From Drosophila miranda (Eukaryota > Arthropoda > Insecta > Diptera > Drosophilidae): DNA of 64,000 nt. The DNA is taken from the NCBI RefSeq assembly GCF_003369915.1, contig NC_046675.1, forward strand, positions 2,542,001-2,606,000, read 5' to 3'. The position numbers and the translations under genes were made by a program. The notes below the pieces were generated by a model, which made no database searches, was not told where the DNA came from, and was given only the letters and a program-made list of their open reading frames with translations. Every line of letters begins with the position of its first letter. The first letter of the stretch is position 1. Of the stretch, positions 35,640 to 46,006 are shown piece after piece.

Positions 35640-35679
35640 AATAAAGACCAATAAAGCCTCCTTTAAGTTCAGTTTTATT
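35640..35679. terminator. Overlapping polyadenylation signals of ash2 and the FAM149-like gene
   Basis: Two plus-strand AATAAA (35640-35645 and 35650-35655) serve ash2. TTTATT at 35674-35679 reads AATAAA on the minus strand for the convergent gene. Cleavage 10-30 bases beyond each signal would make the two mRNAs overlap at their 3' ends. Confidence 0.65.
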
Positions 35680-35703
35680 GCTAGTTGTATACATGTCATG
35701 AGG

Positions 35704-37035
35704 TTACTTGAAGGCTTTGAATTTCGAGGCACTGTACGGTATGTAGAAGGCACTGTTGGAGACAAACTCCGAGCGCGGGTGGTGCACTGCAGCCGAGATC
35801 GAGCGACCCGTCGACGGTGTGTTGCTCGAGTTGGTCGGCAGCGCGAATGGATGCAGGGTGCGAGAGGAACTGTTGCTGTTGCTGTGACTATTGTGCCCGC
35901 CGCCGCCGCTCGAGTTGCTCTGGCTGGACGTGGCCGTTGTGGTGGCGGCCGTGGCTCTGCCGTAGTCCCTGTGGCGACTCAGATTCAATGCCGGCAGCAC
36001 AATGGCGTTCTTGTTGTTCGAGAAGAATCGGCTGGCGGCCATCGGCATGTGCCAGGCGGAGCGGTTGCCCGCATGGTGATACTGATACTGTCGACGCTCT
36101 GCACTGCTCGCATGAGTCAGGGCCGCCGATTTGGCCTGCTGTTGTTGTTGCTGCTGCTGCTGCTGGACCTGCGTTAGCTGCACGAAGCTGCGGTTGTTGA
36201 GGAGGCCGCGAAACCGACGATTCGTGTCCAGGACGTTCAGTATGGGCGGCATCCGCAGGCGTGCCGACTGGGGCGTGGCCGAGTTCAGTTTTTGGGGCAG
36301 CTGCTGTGGTTGGTGGTGTTGTTGCTGCTGCTGGGAGCGTTGTCGCTTAAGCAGCTTCACCGACACCGAAGTGACGCGCAGATCGCGATCCAGGAGGTCC
36401 ACCAGATTGTGGGTGGGGCGCAGATAGCTGCGAGGCTGCTGGTGCTCTTTCTGGGGCTCTGCCGTGGGTGTTAGAAAGCCATCGTCCTCAATATCCTCAT
36501 CATCATCATCGTCCAGCGAGTTCAGACTCAGATTTGAAATGGAATCTATGTCCACGGACTCGTCGTCGCGCCTCGTTTGGCTGTCGAAGCTCTGATGGCG
36601 CAGCGACCGCATTCCCACTTTCCGGCCCACCAGCATGGGGAACTTGTGCTGCCAATCGGCGATCTCGTGCCGGAGCTCTGGCTCCTTTTCTGGCAGCTCC
36701 TCCTCACCGCTCAGCATGCGCTCCACCCGCTCCCAGTCCAGCAGGTTCTTCTTGATGGCATCGTCTGCCCAGGGTATGGAGCCCACAGAGCTGCGGTCAA
36801 TGCTGCTGGATGAGTAGGGCACGTCCTGCAGGAACTCAGAGTCGTCGTCCTTGTCCGCATCCGGCTCATTGTCCTCATTGGCCCCATTGTCGTTGTCGTT
36901 GTCGTTGTCGTCTTCGTTATCATTGTTGCTATCCCGGCGGGGATACAAAAGCCCATCTTCGGCACAATCATTGTCCAAGGCGCCCGGGGTATTGTATCGT
37001 TGCTCTGATGTGAAATAGTAACGTCTATCTGACAT
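35704..37035 (-). CDS. FAM149-like protein (DUF3719 family), single exon
   Basis: 443 residues, no intron. An Asn/Asp-rich acidic stretch (about 37-66) precedes a conserved-looking block at 87-142 (IPWADDAIKKNLLDWERVE, then HEIADWQHKFP and LVGRKVGMR). That block has the pattern of the FAM149 domain: Trp near the start, helix, Glu-rich, then W..(K/R)FP.L...GR. Near the C-terminus RTLHPF resembles the RTLHP element I recall in vertebrate FAM149B1. The rest is Gln/Ser/Asn-rich. Known: FAM149B1 is a ciliary protein linked to Joubert-type disease. The assignment is from motif pattern by eye, so treat it as probable. An ATCGAT core lies about 120 bp upstream. The gene ends tail to tail with ash2. 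Confidence 0.7.
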   Translation of the reverse strand: MSDRRYYFTSEQRYNTPGALDNDCAEDGLLYPRRDSNNDNEDDNDNDNDNGANEDNEPDADKDDDSEFLQDVPYSSSSIDRSSVGSIPWADDAIKKNLLDWERVERMLSGEEELPEKEPELRHEIADWQHKFPMLVGRKVGMRSLRHQSFDSQTRRDDESVDIDSISNLSLNSLDDDDDEDIEDDGFLTPTAEPQKEHQQPRSYLRPTHNLVDLLDRDLRVTSVSVKLLKRQRSQQQQQHHQPQQLPQKLNSATPQSARLRMPPILNVLDTNRRFRGLLNNRSFVQLTQVQQQQQQQQQQAKSAALTHASSAERRQYQYHHAGNRSAWHMPMAASRFFSNNKNAIVLPALNLSRHRDYGRATAATTTATSSQSNSSGGGGHNSHSNSNSSSRTLHPFALPTNSSNTPSTGRSISAAVHHPRSEFVSNSAFYIPYSASKFKAFK

Positions 37036-37652
37036 TAAAACTGGTTCCGCAAACTTGCTGGTCTTGTTCTAGTTTGCTAAATCCCAGTCTCCCTGTCCTG
37101 CTGTCCTGTCTGCAAAGGATGTGTGTGATGTGCGGATGTGGATGTGTCCCCCTTAAAATCGATGCCGCAAAAGGCGCCGAGAGACAATTGTTGTGTTGTG
37201 GCTCATTCCAGTTTTGCTTGTTATCTATTATCCTTTTGTTGTTTTCCATCCCCCAAGCCAATGCGCAGCCGCAGATCCCGCCCAGCGGCGCTGCCAACAG
37301 CGAAAATAAATAATGGTCGTTGGTTCAAAAAATAAGACTTTCCATTTGCAGATGTTTAACGGTCACATGAGACGTTTTTGCTTTTGCGACTAATTTACAT
37401 TAATTAATAAAATTGTATTATTGAAACTATTAAACCATAAATTATTGTATGTATACACGCCATTTCTGAGAGTTCGCCCCAACATGGTTTTACATCGTCC
37501 AGCCCTGGTCGTTGCACAGATTCAAAAATAGAATTCTATTGGATGGTTTTGGCGTTATATGTATCAGTCAGTCGGTCTTTCAGTTGCCATTTAAATACTT
37601 TAATTACACTTAATTTTTGTATCAGATCAGAGAAATACAATTTTTTCTCGTG

Positions 37653-37745
37653 GTATGCTATAAAAAGGGGGGATTCTACCTGCATGCGTTGCATTTTCTG
37701 GGCCGTTATACCTGCAGTCCACACCCCCTTTCTCTCAAAAGTTTT
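37653..37745 (-). repeat. Dispersed repeat, partial copy C
   Basis: This stretch shares the block GGATTCTACCT..ATGCGTTGCATTTTCTGGGCCG with copy B (38117-38151) and, inverted, with copy A (about 31685-31703). It is a third, shorter copy lying close to copy B in the same orientation. Confidence 0.65.
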
Positions 37746-37799
37746 ATGAATTTTTTTTGTTCTTAGAATCAAATTGTTATCCTGTTTAAATAATGAGGT

Positions 37800-38190
37800 T
37801 TAAAATACGAAGTTCGTTTTTTCATCCGTATGTTTACGGTATATTTCGGTATATTTCTGAGGGTTAGTCACACTGAATGGTAGGAAAATGCAACTACAAA
37901 GTAAAGAAAAGTCTTAGACACTTTTTCGACGCGATATTTTGCGGTATTTTTTGGAGTCAGACGAGTCGTCTTTTTTAATGGGTTATTATAAAGGGGTATG
38001 GACACTAGGCAAAAAAACAGCCAAGGCAAATTATAAGTTTCATATGAACCTGACTGATAATATACCTTGAAGGTAAAAAGCCGATTTGTATGCCAAGGTA
38101 TGTAACGAAAGGTGTGGATTCTACCTTGAAAACGTTGCATTTTCTGGGCCGAATTGGCTGTTACCATACCCAACTTTTCGCAGCCATTTC
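37800..38190 (-). repeat. Dispersed repeat, copy B (inverted relative to copy A)
   Basis: The reverse complement of this region matches copy A (31640-31980) along most of its length. A further short motif, TTTTTCGACGCGA, occurs at about 37922-37934 and again at about 38320-38333, suggesting nested or tandem insertions of related elements. Copies A and B form an inverted pair around ash2 and the FAM149-like gene. Confidence 0.75.
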
Positions 38191-38680
38191 TAAAATAGGC
38201 CCCTAAAAGGGGATGATGAATTTCGCCGCCGTGAATTTTGAACCGAGATTTTTTTATATTTCTCTTTTCGGCGGTATAATGCGGCAATCAGATTGATCAA
38301 AGTGGCAAAGTCTCAGAAATTTTTTCGACGCGACCCCGTAAACATATGCAGACACAGAACTTGAAACCTCGAGACTAAAATCGAATTGATAAACAATTGT
38401 TGGCGCACGCGAAAGTACACTTACTGCACACTCTTACGTTTTATGCTTTTGTTTTTTGTTCATTAAATGACACAATCAAATACTACTATTTGACGATGGC
38501 GGTGCGGTTATTGATCCAAAGGCCGGTAAAATCGGTCTAAATATTGGAAGGGCGTGGTGTTTGCTGTAAAAGGTGTTGCTGATTGTGCGCCCCCTTTTTC
38601 CTATTAATTGTTTGCCGGATTTAAAGAAGTTCACGTGAGAAAATAAGTGCGTCGCCGCGTGGCGCGCCAAGCTATTAATT

Positions 38681-41600
38681 ATGTGGCATGAGGCTCGCAA
38701 GCAAGAGCGCAAGATACGCGGTTTGATTGTGGACTACCGCAAGCGGGCGGAGCGCCGGCAATATTTCTACGATAAAATCCAGGCGGATCCCACACAGTTC
38801 CTGCAGCTTCATGGCAGGCGGAGCAAGATTTACCTGGACGCAGCGGTAGCGGCAGCGGGCGATGGTGCCGCCATCATGCAAGTGATATTGAGTTTAAAAT
38901 TTTCTTTGCCTTTCCTTTCAATTATGCAAAGCGAAACGTGGCTAAAGTGCACATGTCCTTGTTCTTTGCAGTGTGCCGTGGCAGGGACAGCAGGACAATC
39001 TGATTGATCGGTTCGATGTGCGCGCCCATTTGGACTACATTCCGCCTGTGGGCAAGAGCGGCGAGGGTGGCGATGCGGACACGGACATGACGGCCGAGGA
39101 GCGGCAGTTGAACTACGAACGCTACCGGATTCTGGCCCAGAACGACTTCCTGAATGTCAGCGAGGACAAGTTTCTGCACCAGCTGTACCTCGAGGAGCAG
39201 TTTGGGGCCAATGCCCAGCTGGAGGCGGAGCGCAATCTGGCCAAGAAAAAGCAGAAGACGGGAGGCGCCACCATTGGCTATTCCTATGAGGATGCGGGCG
39301 ATGCGGGAGCAGCCACAATTGGACCACAGCCCTTTGGCCATTCCATGAACGCGCCAGCAGCAGGGGCCACAGCTACCGCCACAGGCGGCGGCGACAAGGG
39401 CGAAGGTTCCGATGAATCGGACTCGGACATCGACATGGACGTGTCCATAGACATTGGGAAGCTGGACACGGCCCAGGCCCACGAGCTGAACGCCTGTGGG
39501 CGGAACTATGGCATGAAGAGCAATGATTTCTTCTCGCATCTCACCAAGGATGCAGACGAGGCCGATGCCCTGCGCATTGCCCGCGAGGAGGAGCAGGAGA
39601 AGATGCTGCTGAGCGGCCGCAAGTCGCGCAGAGAACGGCGGGCGCAGAAGGAGCGACGCATTGCCAATCGGCCGTTCAGCCCGCCCAGCTATGCGGCCAA
39701 GGAAGACAAGAAGGGGGGCAAGAACGATAAAGAGGAGGAGAGCGAGTCACGCTCACCCTCCCCGGCCGAGGCTGGGCCCGAGAAGATCACCTATATTACC
39801 TCATTTGGCGGCGAGGACGAAATGCAGCCGCACTCGAAGATCACCATTAATCTGTCCAAGCCCGGCCCCACACTGGGCGAATCCTGCATCAACGCTAGCA
39901 CTGGGGCGGCCATCGCCAGCTCCGGTGCTGGCGGCTCTGTCACGTATGCCCAGAAGGTCAAGGATAATCTGGACAAGCTGAAGCTGATGAACGAGACGAC
40001 CAAGCGCCGTGGTCGCCGTCGGACGCGTTCTCGGTCACGGTCCCGCAGTGCATCCGGCAGTAGGAGTCGCAGCGGCAGCCGGCGACGAAATCGCCGAAGT
40101 CGCAGCTACCGCAGACGCAGCCGGACACGGTCCAGACGTCGGCGCAGGTACTACTCGAGATCTAGGTCCCGATCGAGGTCTCGATCGCGGTCTCGTTCCC
40201 GCTCTCGCTCTCGGTCTGGCTCCTGGAAACGCTACAAGAGCCGCAGTCCCAGCTACAAGCGATCACGAAAGCGGTTCTCTTACTCCTCGCGCAGTTCCAG
40301 TGCCAGTTCCTTTGAGGCGGGACGCAGAAGACGCAGTCGCTCGCGCTCTCGCTCCCATTCCGGTCGTCGCAGTCGCACCAAAAAGAAGACCTCACCACCG
40401 CCGGCTCCTCCAGCGGCGGAAGGCGGCTACTGCCTGAGTACAACAACCACAACAACAACCACATCCACTTTGACAGCGGTGAAGCTACTCCAGCAGCAGC
40501 AACAGCAACAGCAGCAGCAACTGCAACAGCCTAGGGCACCAGCCCCGCCCATGATTAGTTATCCGTTGCCCACGCGAGTCCTCGGCTTGACCACGACGAC
40601 TCCAGCTCCCGTAGCTCCCGCAGTTCCCGTACCCGCCCTACCGCAGGTGGTGGAGGCACCGCCGCCGCCACTCAAACGTTACTATGGCCGGAAACGAGCC
40701 AACGATACCTCCTCCTCATCGTTGTCGGAAGGCGGCGAGAACAGCGAGGCCAGCGAGAACGAGGAGCAGCTGCAGCCAGAGAGCAATAAGCAACCAGCCG
40801 ATGATTCCGATGAAATGGAAGCGGATACTGCGTAAGTTTGGTGATGCAGCGCCAGCGGTAAAGTAGAGGCAGAACCACCCTTAGCAGCCCTTCGATTGTC
40901 ATCTAAATGGGTTTATTCCGTCTCTGTTTCAGGTCAGAGCGATCGCATGCGCTCCACCACCCAGCGATGCCGTCAACATGCAGCACGGGTAATCAAACAG
41001 GCAAATATAGTTCTGCTACCGAAACCAAAGTCAGTAAGCAAAGCCAAGTGTCTCATTGCCTCACCCAACCGGAGTACACCACCAAAATTTTCACGTCTTA
41101 ACCTTAAACCTGCTCAAAATCCAAAACCAAAATCAAAACCAAATCAATGACAGTTATACCACTCTAAAGGTCCTTTGACTATGTGACTACTCAGTATGAT
41201 CGATCCCCTGTTGATGCATCCGTTTTGTGTCCAGTTTTTTTGTCGGACAGAACACAGCACTTTCGACCGCAACTGACTCCTACTGCTCCCCCTATGAAAC
41301 CTTAACCTGAAACTTGCTAAACATGCGCTTGGGGGTGCTTCTTACAGGGACACTCTGGACACGGACAATGGGGCAGTAGCAGTGGACGACCCAATCTGCG
41401 CGAGCGTCTTAAGCGGAAAATGCAGAACCTGCTCAACCGGCAATGTAAGCCACTTCGGAGTGTAGTAGTGTGATGTTCACCAAATGCATTAGTAGACAGT
41501 CCCGCCCAGAGTAGATCCATACTAAACAGAGAATACACTTTTCAGATAAGGCCGATAAGCGAGCTGAGATTGAGAAGACGGAGCGAGAGCGTCAACAGCA

Positions 41601-42281
41601 GCAGGAGCGCGAGGATGAGATGCGCGAACTGGCGCTGAAGCTTCGTAGAAGGTGGGTATCGTGCTTGTGGGTGGCTCTTGGTCAGTCCTCTCACATCTCT
41701 ATATTCACAGGCGCCGCGAGTTGCGGCACAAGTACGGCACGCCCTCCAGTGGCAAGCTGTCGGGCAGTGATGGGGAGTCGGAAGCGTCGGAGAGCCAGCT
41801 CCCGCAGCCCCCGACCCGTCGCAGTCGCAGCAGATCCCGCAGTCGCAAGCGGAGTCCTGTCGAGCAGCCCACTAGGAGGAGCAACAGTCGAACCGAGCGG
41901 CGGCGGCGCACTTGTAGTCCCAGTCCAAGGTACAAACGCAGGCAGAGATCGCGCTCGAGGAGCGGGAGCCGCATGGACCGGAAGCGCCGTTCGCACAGCC
42001 GTCGGCGTAGTGGAAGCCGCGAGCGGAGGGGATCACGCAGTCGTCGCAGTCAGTCGAGGCGTCGGCGACAACGCGAACGGAGTATGGAAAGGAATCGAGA
42101 ACGTGAGCGGTACAGGCAACAGTATCACCAGCAGCAACAGCAGCAGCATCAGGAAAGGACTCGTGGTGGGCGAGACAGGGACCGGGATTCGGAGCATGCC
42201 CAAAGAAGCAACAGTGGCCCAAGTCGGGGACGTGTCGTCATCTCGGCACCGCCAAAACTCAAGAAACTGGTTGACTATTAA
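38681..42281 (+). CDS. CLASRP: CLASRP/SWAP2-like SR splicing regulator
   Basis: Nuclear arginine/serine-rich protein; vertebrate CLASRP binds CLK4 and affects alternative splicing. Exon 1 (38681-38877) and exon 2 (38972-40831) encode the conserved N-terminus (MWHEARKQERKIRG, then PWQG and IDRFDVRAHLD), an acidic middle (ITYITSFGGEDE) and a long RS domain (about residues 410-530). Later exons are 41348-41444 (RLKRKMQNLLNRQ), 41546-41651 (coiled, EREDEMRELALKLRRR) and 41711-42281 (second RS domain, ending VDY). The join between 40831 and 41348 is unclear: the small exon near 40933-41033 must restore frame (see findings). Intron 1 keeps the frame only with a GC donor (GCAAGT). The exon-2 end adds a Gln-rich, Pro-rich segment. 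It corresponds, I believe, to D. melanogaster CG6695. Confidence 0.9.
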
Positions 42282-42390
42282 ATCGACTGTGAAATGTGTT
42301 TTGGACACACAATACTGTCGCATAATTGTTTTTAGACATAAGACACTTTTTTAGTGCGCGGAGAGCGTCAACTGTTGATTTTGGCACCCA

Positions 42391-42396
42391 AATAAA
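42391..42396 (+). terminator. Polyadenylation signal of the CLASRP-like gene
   Basis: AATAAA 110 bp after the stop codon at 42281. The BOLA1 start codon follows only about 160 bp later, so the two genes are very tightly packed. Confidence 0.7.
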
Positions 42397-42554
42397 GTAA
42401 TTTTAGATATAAAACACAGGCCTTCGATTTTCCCCCCATTCTGAAACTCAAATTCGATAGCGCTACCGATAGTTTGCTGGGAATGCAGCTCTGGGTGCCC
42501 AGCTGGTTTATGTAATCGTGAACAGCTGTGTGTGTGCGAAGTAAACTGGAAAAC

Positions 42555-43065
42555 ATGTTAGCCTCAACTTTTCGTAGTATTGCTGGAGTTTCCGCACAAA
42601 AACTGACTCAACTTGCCCCCAGAAGCAGCGCCCTAGGCTACATATACTCCAAGGCTACCATGTCGCAGGCGACACAGTATCCACCCATTGAGACGGCCAT
42701 GAGAAAGGCGCTCACAACCGAACTGAAACCGGTGTTCCTGGAAGTTATTAACGAATCGCCCCAGCACAATGTGCCCAAGATGTCCGAGTCCCACTTTCGA
42801 GTGCTGGTGGTTTCGGAGAAGTTCAATGATCTGACTCTAATCAAGGTACAGCGTTTGTGACCCGAAATTGATGGTGTTTAATTGATGAAGTGTGAAATTC
42901 TTGTAGCGCCATCGATTGGTCAACGACACAGTGAAGAACGCGCTGACGGCAGCCGGGTTTGAGTTCATGCACGCTCTTTCCATTGAGGCCAAGACGCCGA
43001 AGCAGTGGGAGCCTGAGCAGGAACCAGAGAAGAGTCCGCCGTGCCTCGGCGGCTTTGGCAAGTAA
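42555..43065 (+). CDS. BOLA1: BolA-like protein 1
   Basis: Works with monothiol glutaredoxins in Fe-S cluster handling, in mitochondria for BOLA1. Two exons, 42555-42845 and 42907-43065, with a 61-bp phase-0 intron, encode 149 residues. A basic, Ser-rich presequence-like leader (MLASTFRSIAG) precedes a second in-frame ATG (codon 36, 42660). The BolA fold follows: ESHFRVLVVSEKF, then the helix-turn signature RHRLVND with the conserved histidine, HALSIEAKTP, and the BOLA1-type C-terminal SPPCLGG. It converges on Ppox with 138 bp between the stop codons. Confidence 0.93.
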
Positions 43066-43203
43066 AACGAAGCGTCGATAACGGCTACGTGGAATCTTTA
43101 TGTACAAAAAGAATACTACACACAAACCAGCTTAGGAAATTTACAGAAAAGGCCAAAAAATATGATCTTTTAACTGGGAGCAAACGGGGGAAATCAATAA
43201 GGA

Positions 43204-44598
43204 CTACGGTATGGCGTCCACCTGACGACGAGCCGACAGTATAACATCGTTGATGCCTACGCCATCGAAGGCAGCACCGCACAGCGACAAGGGCAGCTTG
43301 TAGTCCTTCAGATACTTGCGGATCCTCTTCACGCGTTCCTTGTGGCCCACGGTATACTGTGGAATGCACTTGAGGAGAATGTGGACGCGACTGAAATTGG
43401 GCTCCTCCTGGATGTCGAGTATCTGGCGCACGTACTTGGTGGCAATATCGAGAATCTGCTTCTGGCTGGGTTGATGGCCAAACCATTGGTCGAACCAATG
43501 ACCGCCCATCATCACGGTTAGCACCGTGTTGCCGTTCATGTCAAAGCAGCAGCTATCAAAGATAATACCCAAAATGGGCAGCTTTTCGACGGGAGGCACC
43601 AGCAGACCGAAGCCGTCCTGCTTGAGCTGATTGCCATTATACTGAATGTTGACGACCACTACATCCACATAGGGAATCTCCAGGAGCTGCTCGCACAGCG
43701 AGGGGTGCTGTGGCTTCAAGAGTGGAGCCAGTTTGTAGGCTGGCAGGGAGCTCACGACATGGTCCACAGGGACATCAGCATTGCGTAAGGACATGCGGAC
43801 TCCACTTTTGCTGAATGTCAAAGCCTTGCACGCGTTGTTTAGCTGCACGTTGACGTTGTGTTGGCCGAGATACTTGCGCATGGCTCGAGGCAGTACCTCC
43901 AATCCACCCTCGATGCTGTACATCGCCCACTTCTCCTGCAGGTCCTGGACATGGAGTTTAGGCTGATCTTGTCCTAAATTGTCCTCGAAGCGGGCATATA
44001 GGGTGCCCTTGAGCACGCCGCCGTATTTCTGCTCCTTCTCGAAAAGTTCCTCCATTAGGAAGCGAACGCTGATCTGCTTGGCATCGCCGGCGCAAATGCC
44101 ACAGATCATGGGGCTGATGGCGTATTCGGCTATCTCCTTGCCAAAGCGGCGCTCGGCAAAGCTGTATATCGACTCGTCCCCGTTCCTGGCCAGAGTCCTC
44201 CCCGTGAACAGATCGTGGAGCAGTGCCTTATACAGGGGTTGAGTGAATGGCGGCTTGACGCCAAACAGTCCTCTGGGACTATTGGGCAGCATACACAGCT
44301 GGCCCTTGGCATACAGCATGCGATTCCGTGCCGCCACATGACTCCGAGGGATTGGCTTCAGGGGCAATTGCAGCTCCTCCATCAGCTCCAGCGTATTGGC
44401 TCCAGGTATACCAACGGGACGTATAGTGCGTGGTCCAGTCTCAAATATAAAGTCGCGATCCCTGCGCGCCTCTGTCCGTATCCAGCCACCGACTCGCGGG
44501 GAGGCTTCGTAGATGGTCAGAGGATTGCCGAATCGCCGCAACAGGTAATAGCCGGCGGAGAGGCCACTCAGGCCGCCGCCCAGCACAGCCGTTTTCAT
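43204..44598 (-). CDS. Ppox: Protoporphyrinogen oxidase (haem pathway)
   Basis: Oxidises protoporphyrinogen IX to protoporphyrin IX on the outer face of the inner mitochondrial membrane, the penultimate haem step. Intronless, 464 residues, normal for the family. The N-terminal FAD-binding Rossmann motif GGGLSGLSAGYYL (7-19) is followed by an acidic residue near 30 (IYEAS), then ETGPRTIRP, the GICAGDAKQIS segment, and the C-terminal FAD-contacting LCGAAFDGVGINDVI. As in other animal PPOX there is no cleaved presequence. Start ATG at 44598 places the dinucleotide fold at residue 3, as expected. Confidence 0.96.
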   Translation of the reverse strand: MKTAVLGGGLSGLSAGYYLLRRFGNPLTIYEASPRVGGWIRTEARRDRDFIFETGPRTIRPVGIPGANTLELMEELQLPLKPIPRSHVAARNRMLYAKGQLCMLPNSPRGLFGVKPPFTQPLYKALLHDLFTGRTLARNGDESIYSFAERRFGKEIAEYAISPMICGICAGDAKQISVRFLMEELFEKEQKYGGVLKGTLYARFEDNLGQDQPKLHVQDLQEKWAMYSIEGGLEVLPRAMRKYLGQHNVNVQLNNACKALTFSKSGVRMSLRNADVPVDHVVSSLPAYKLAPLLKPQHPSLCEQLLEIPYVDVVVVNIQYNGNQLKQDGFGLLVPPVEKLPILGIIFDSCCFDMNGNTVLTVMMGGHWFDQWFGHQPSQKQILDIATKYVRQILDIQEEPNFSRVHILLKCIPQYTVGHKERVKRIRKYLKDYKLPLSLCGAAFDGVGINDVILSARRQVDAIP

Positions 44599-45323
44599 GT
44601 TGATTCTTTAGCTGTCTTGCTGTTGTTCCCCTGGGTGTTTAGGACGAAGTTAGTCCGGTTTCTTGGCAGGATTATCAAAGCCGGTTACGGTCGTTGTATG
44701 ACGAACAAAACAGAACGTGCTTAGTCCACCTAAGCCCCCTCCATTTAAACAGTTCAACGACCGGGGGTTAATGGCGGAAAGCATTAAATCTTCTTGTAGA
44801 TCCATGCCGCCTTTCCTTTGAACTTAAAAAAAACCATGATATCTTTCAGCTGAACTGTGCTAAAATGATTAAATTTTGATTATTTTCGGTGGAATTTCGA
44901 AATAACTCCTTGGTCTACAATGGGCTAATCGTTCTTCGCCAAGGATTGGACCATATTACTCGATTTTGATATTCGATTTGATATTACTAGCCAGCTAAGA
45001 ACTCCATAGCTGAACACATAGTTTTATCCGGTTGATAGATCATATTTCTACAAGATGTGCTAATTTAAATTACTCCTCTCTAATGAATTTTTGTTTAATA
45101 AGGTGTGTACGGAATGAAACGTAGTGTGTAGAATGTTACGTCACTGTTGCTATTCAACAGGTATCCGCTACGAGTAAGGAGATCTTTATACCTTACTTAA
45201 TTTAATATAAAAATTATTTTTTCCAAGCTTATTTAAAATATTAATTTTGCACAGATTCTCATTTGTTTTATACATACATGTATATACATAGGTATGTATA
45301 TATGAATGTACCTATTTTTGCAA

Positions 45324-45435
45324 GATTATTATTATTTTTGATTTGTATTGAATAATTATTATTCTTGATTTTTATTGAAAATTTATTATTATAATTATTA
45401 TTCTTGATTTTTATTGAATAATTATTATCATAATT
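45324..45435. repeat. AT-rich tandem repeat, about three units
   Basis: Units of roughly 35-40 bp built on ATTATTATTCTTGATTTTTATTGAA with small variations, separated by ATT/AAT runs. Possibly a decayed satellite-like or slippage array. Confidence 0.8.
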
Positions 45436-46006
45436 CGATGTCGAAATATGCCGTATTTAAAAAACATTTATATTTTAACAGATGAATAACCACTGGTCCA
45501 AAGTGGGTTAATTTGTTCATTATATCTACACGGTAACTGCTCATGGTGACTATTGTGTGTGCAAGGTGTGTGACCTAGAGAGGGAGAAAAAATTGAATCA
45601 GTAATTTGAACGATGTCCTATCTCAATTGAATTAACTCAATAACTCAGAATTCGTATTTAAGCTTGCACAAATTTGAGCTATTGAGTTTTAGAGCCAATA
45701 AATACGTGTGTTTTATAAATCAACCACATGGTTGGTCTAATGATAAAATTAGTTTAAATTAATTGTTTCTGGATTATAGGCATTTCGAAAAAACGCAACA
45801 AAATCGCAAACATAAGTTAACTTTTTGCCACGCACCTATGCTTATCCAATGTACATATGTTTAAAAACTGCGTCTCTGGCAAGCCGCAAAGACGCAAGAC
45901 GCGGCATTAGTGAAAACAGCTTATTATACCCTGTACTCTTAGATTGACAAATGAGATATTTGGCATAACTTGTTTGAAGCTAAGTCTAACTAATAAATTT
46001 GTAATT

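Larger units (their letters stand above)
37036..38680. other. Intergenic region rich in dispersed repeats
   Basis: Between the divergent FAM149-like gene (minus) and the CLASRP-like gene (plus). The left 300 bp hold the FAM149-like promoter; the middle is repeat copies C and B; the right 350 bp hold the CLASRP promoter, with no clear TATA box. No coding frame of interest. Confidence 0.6.
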
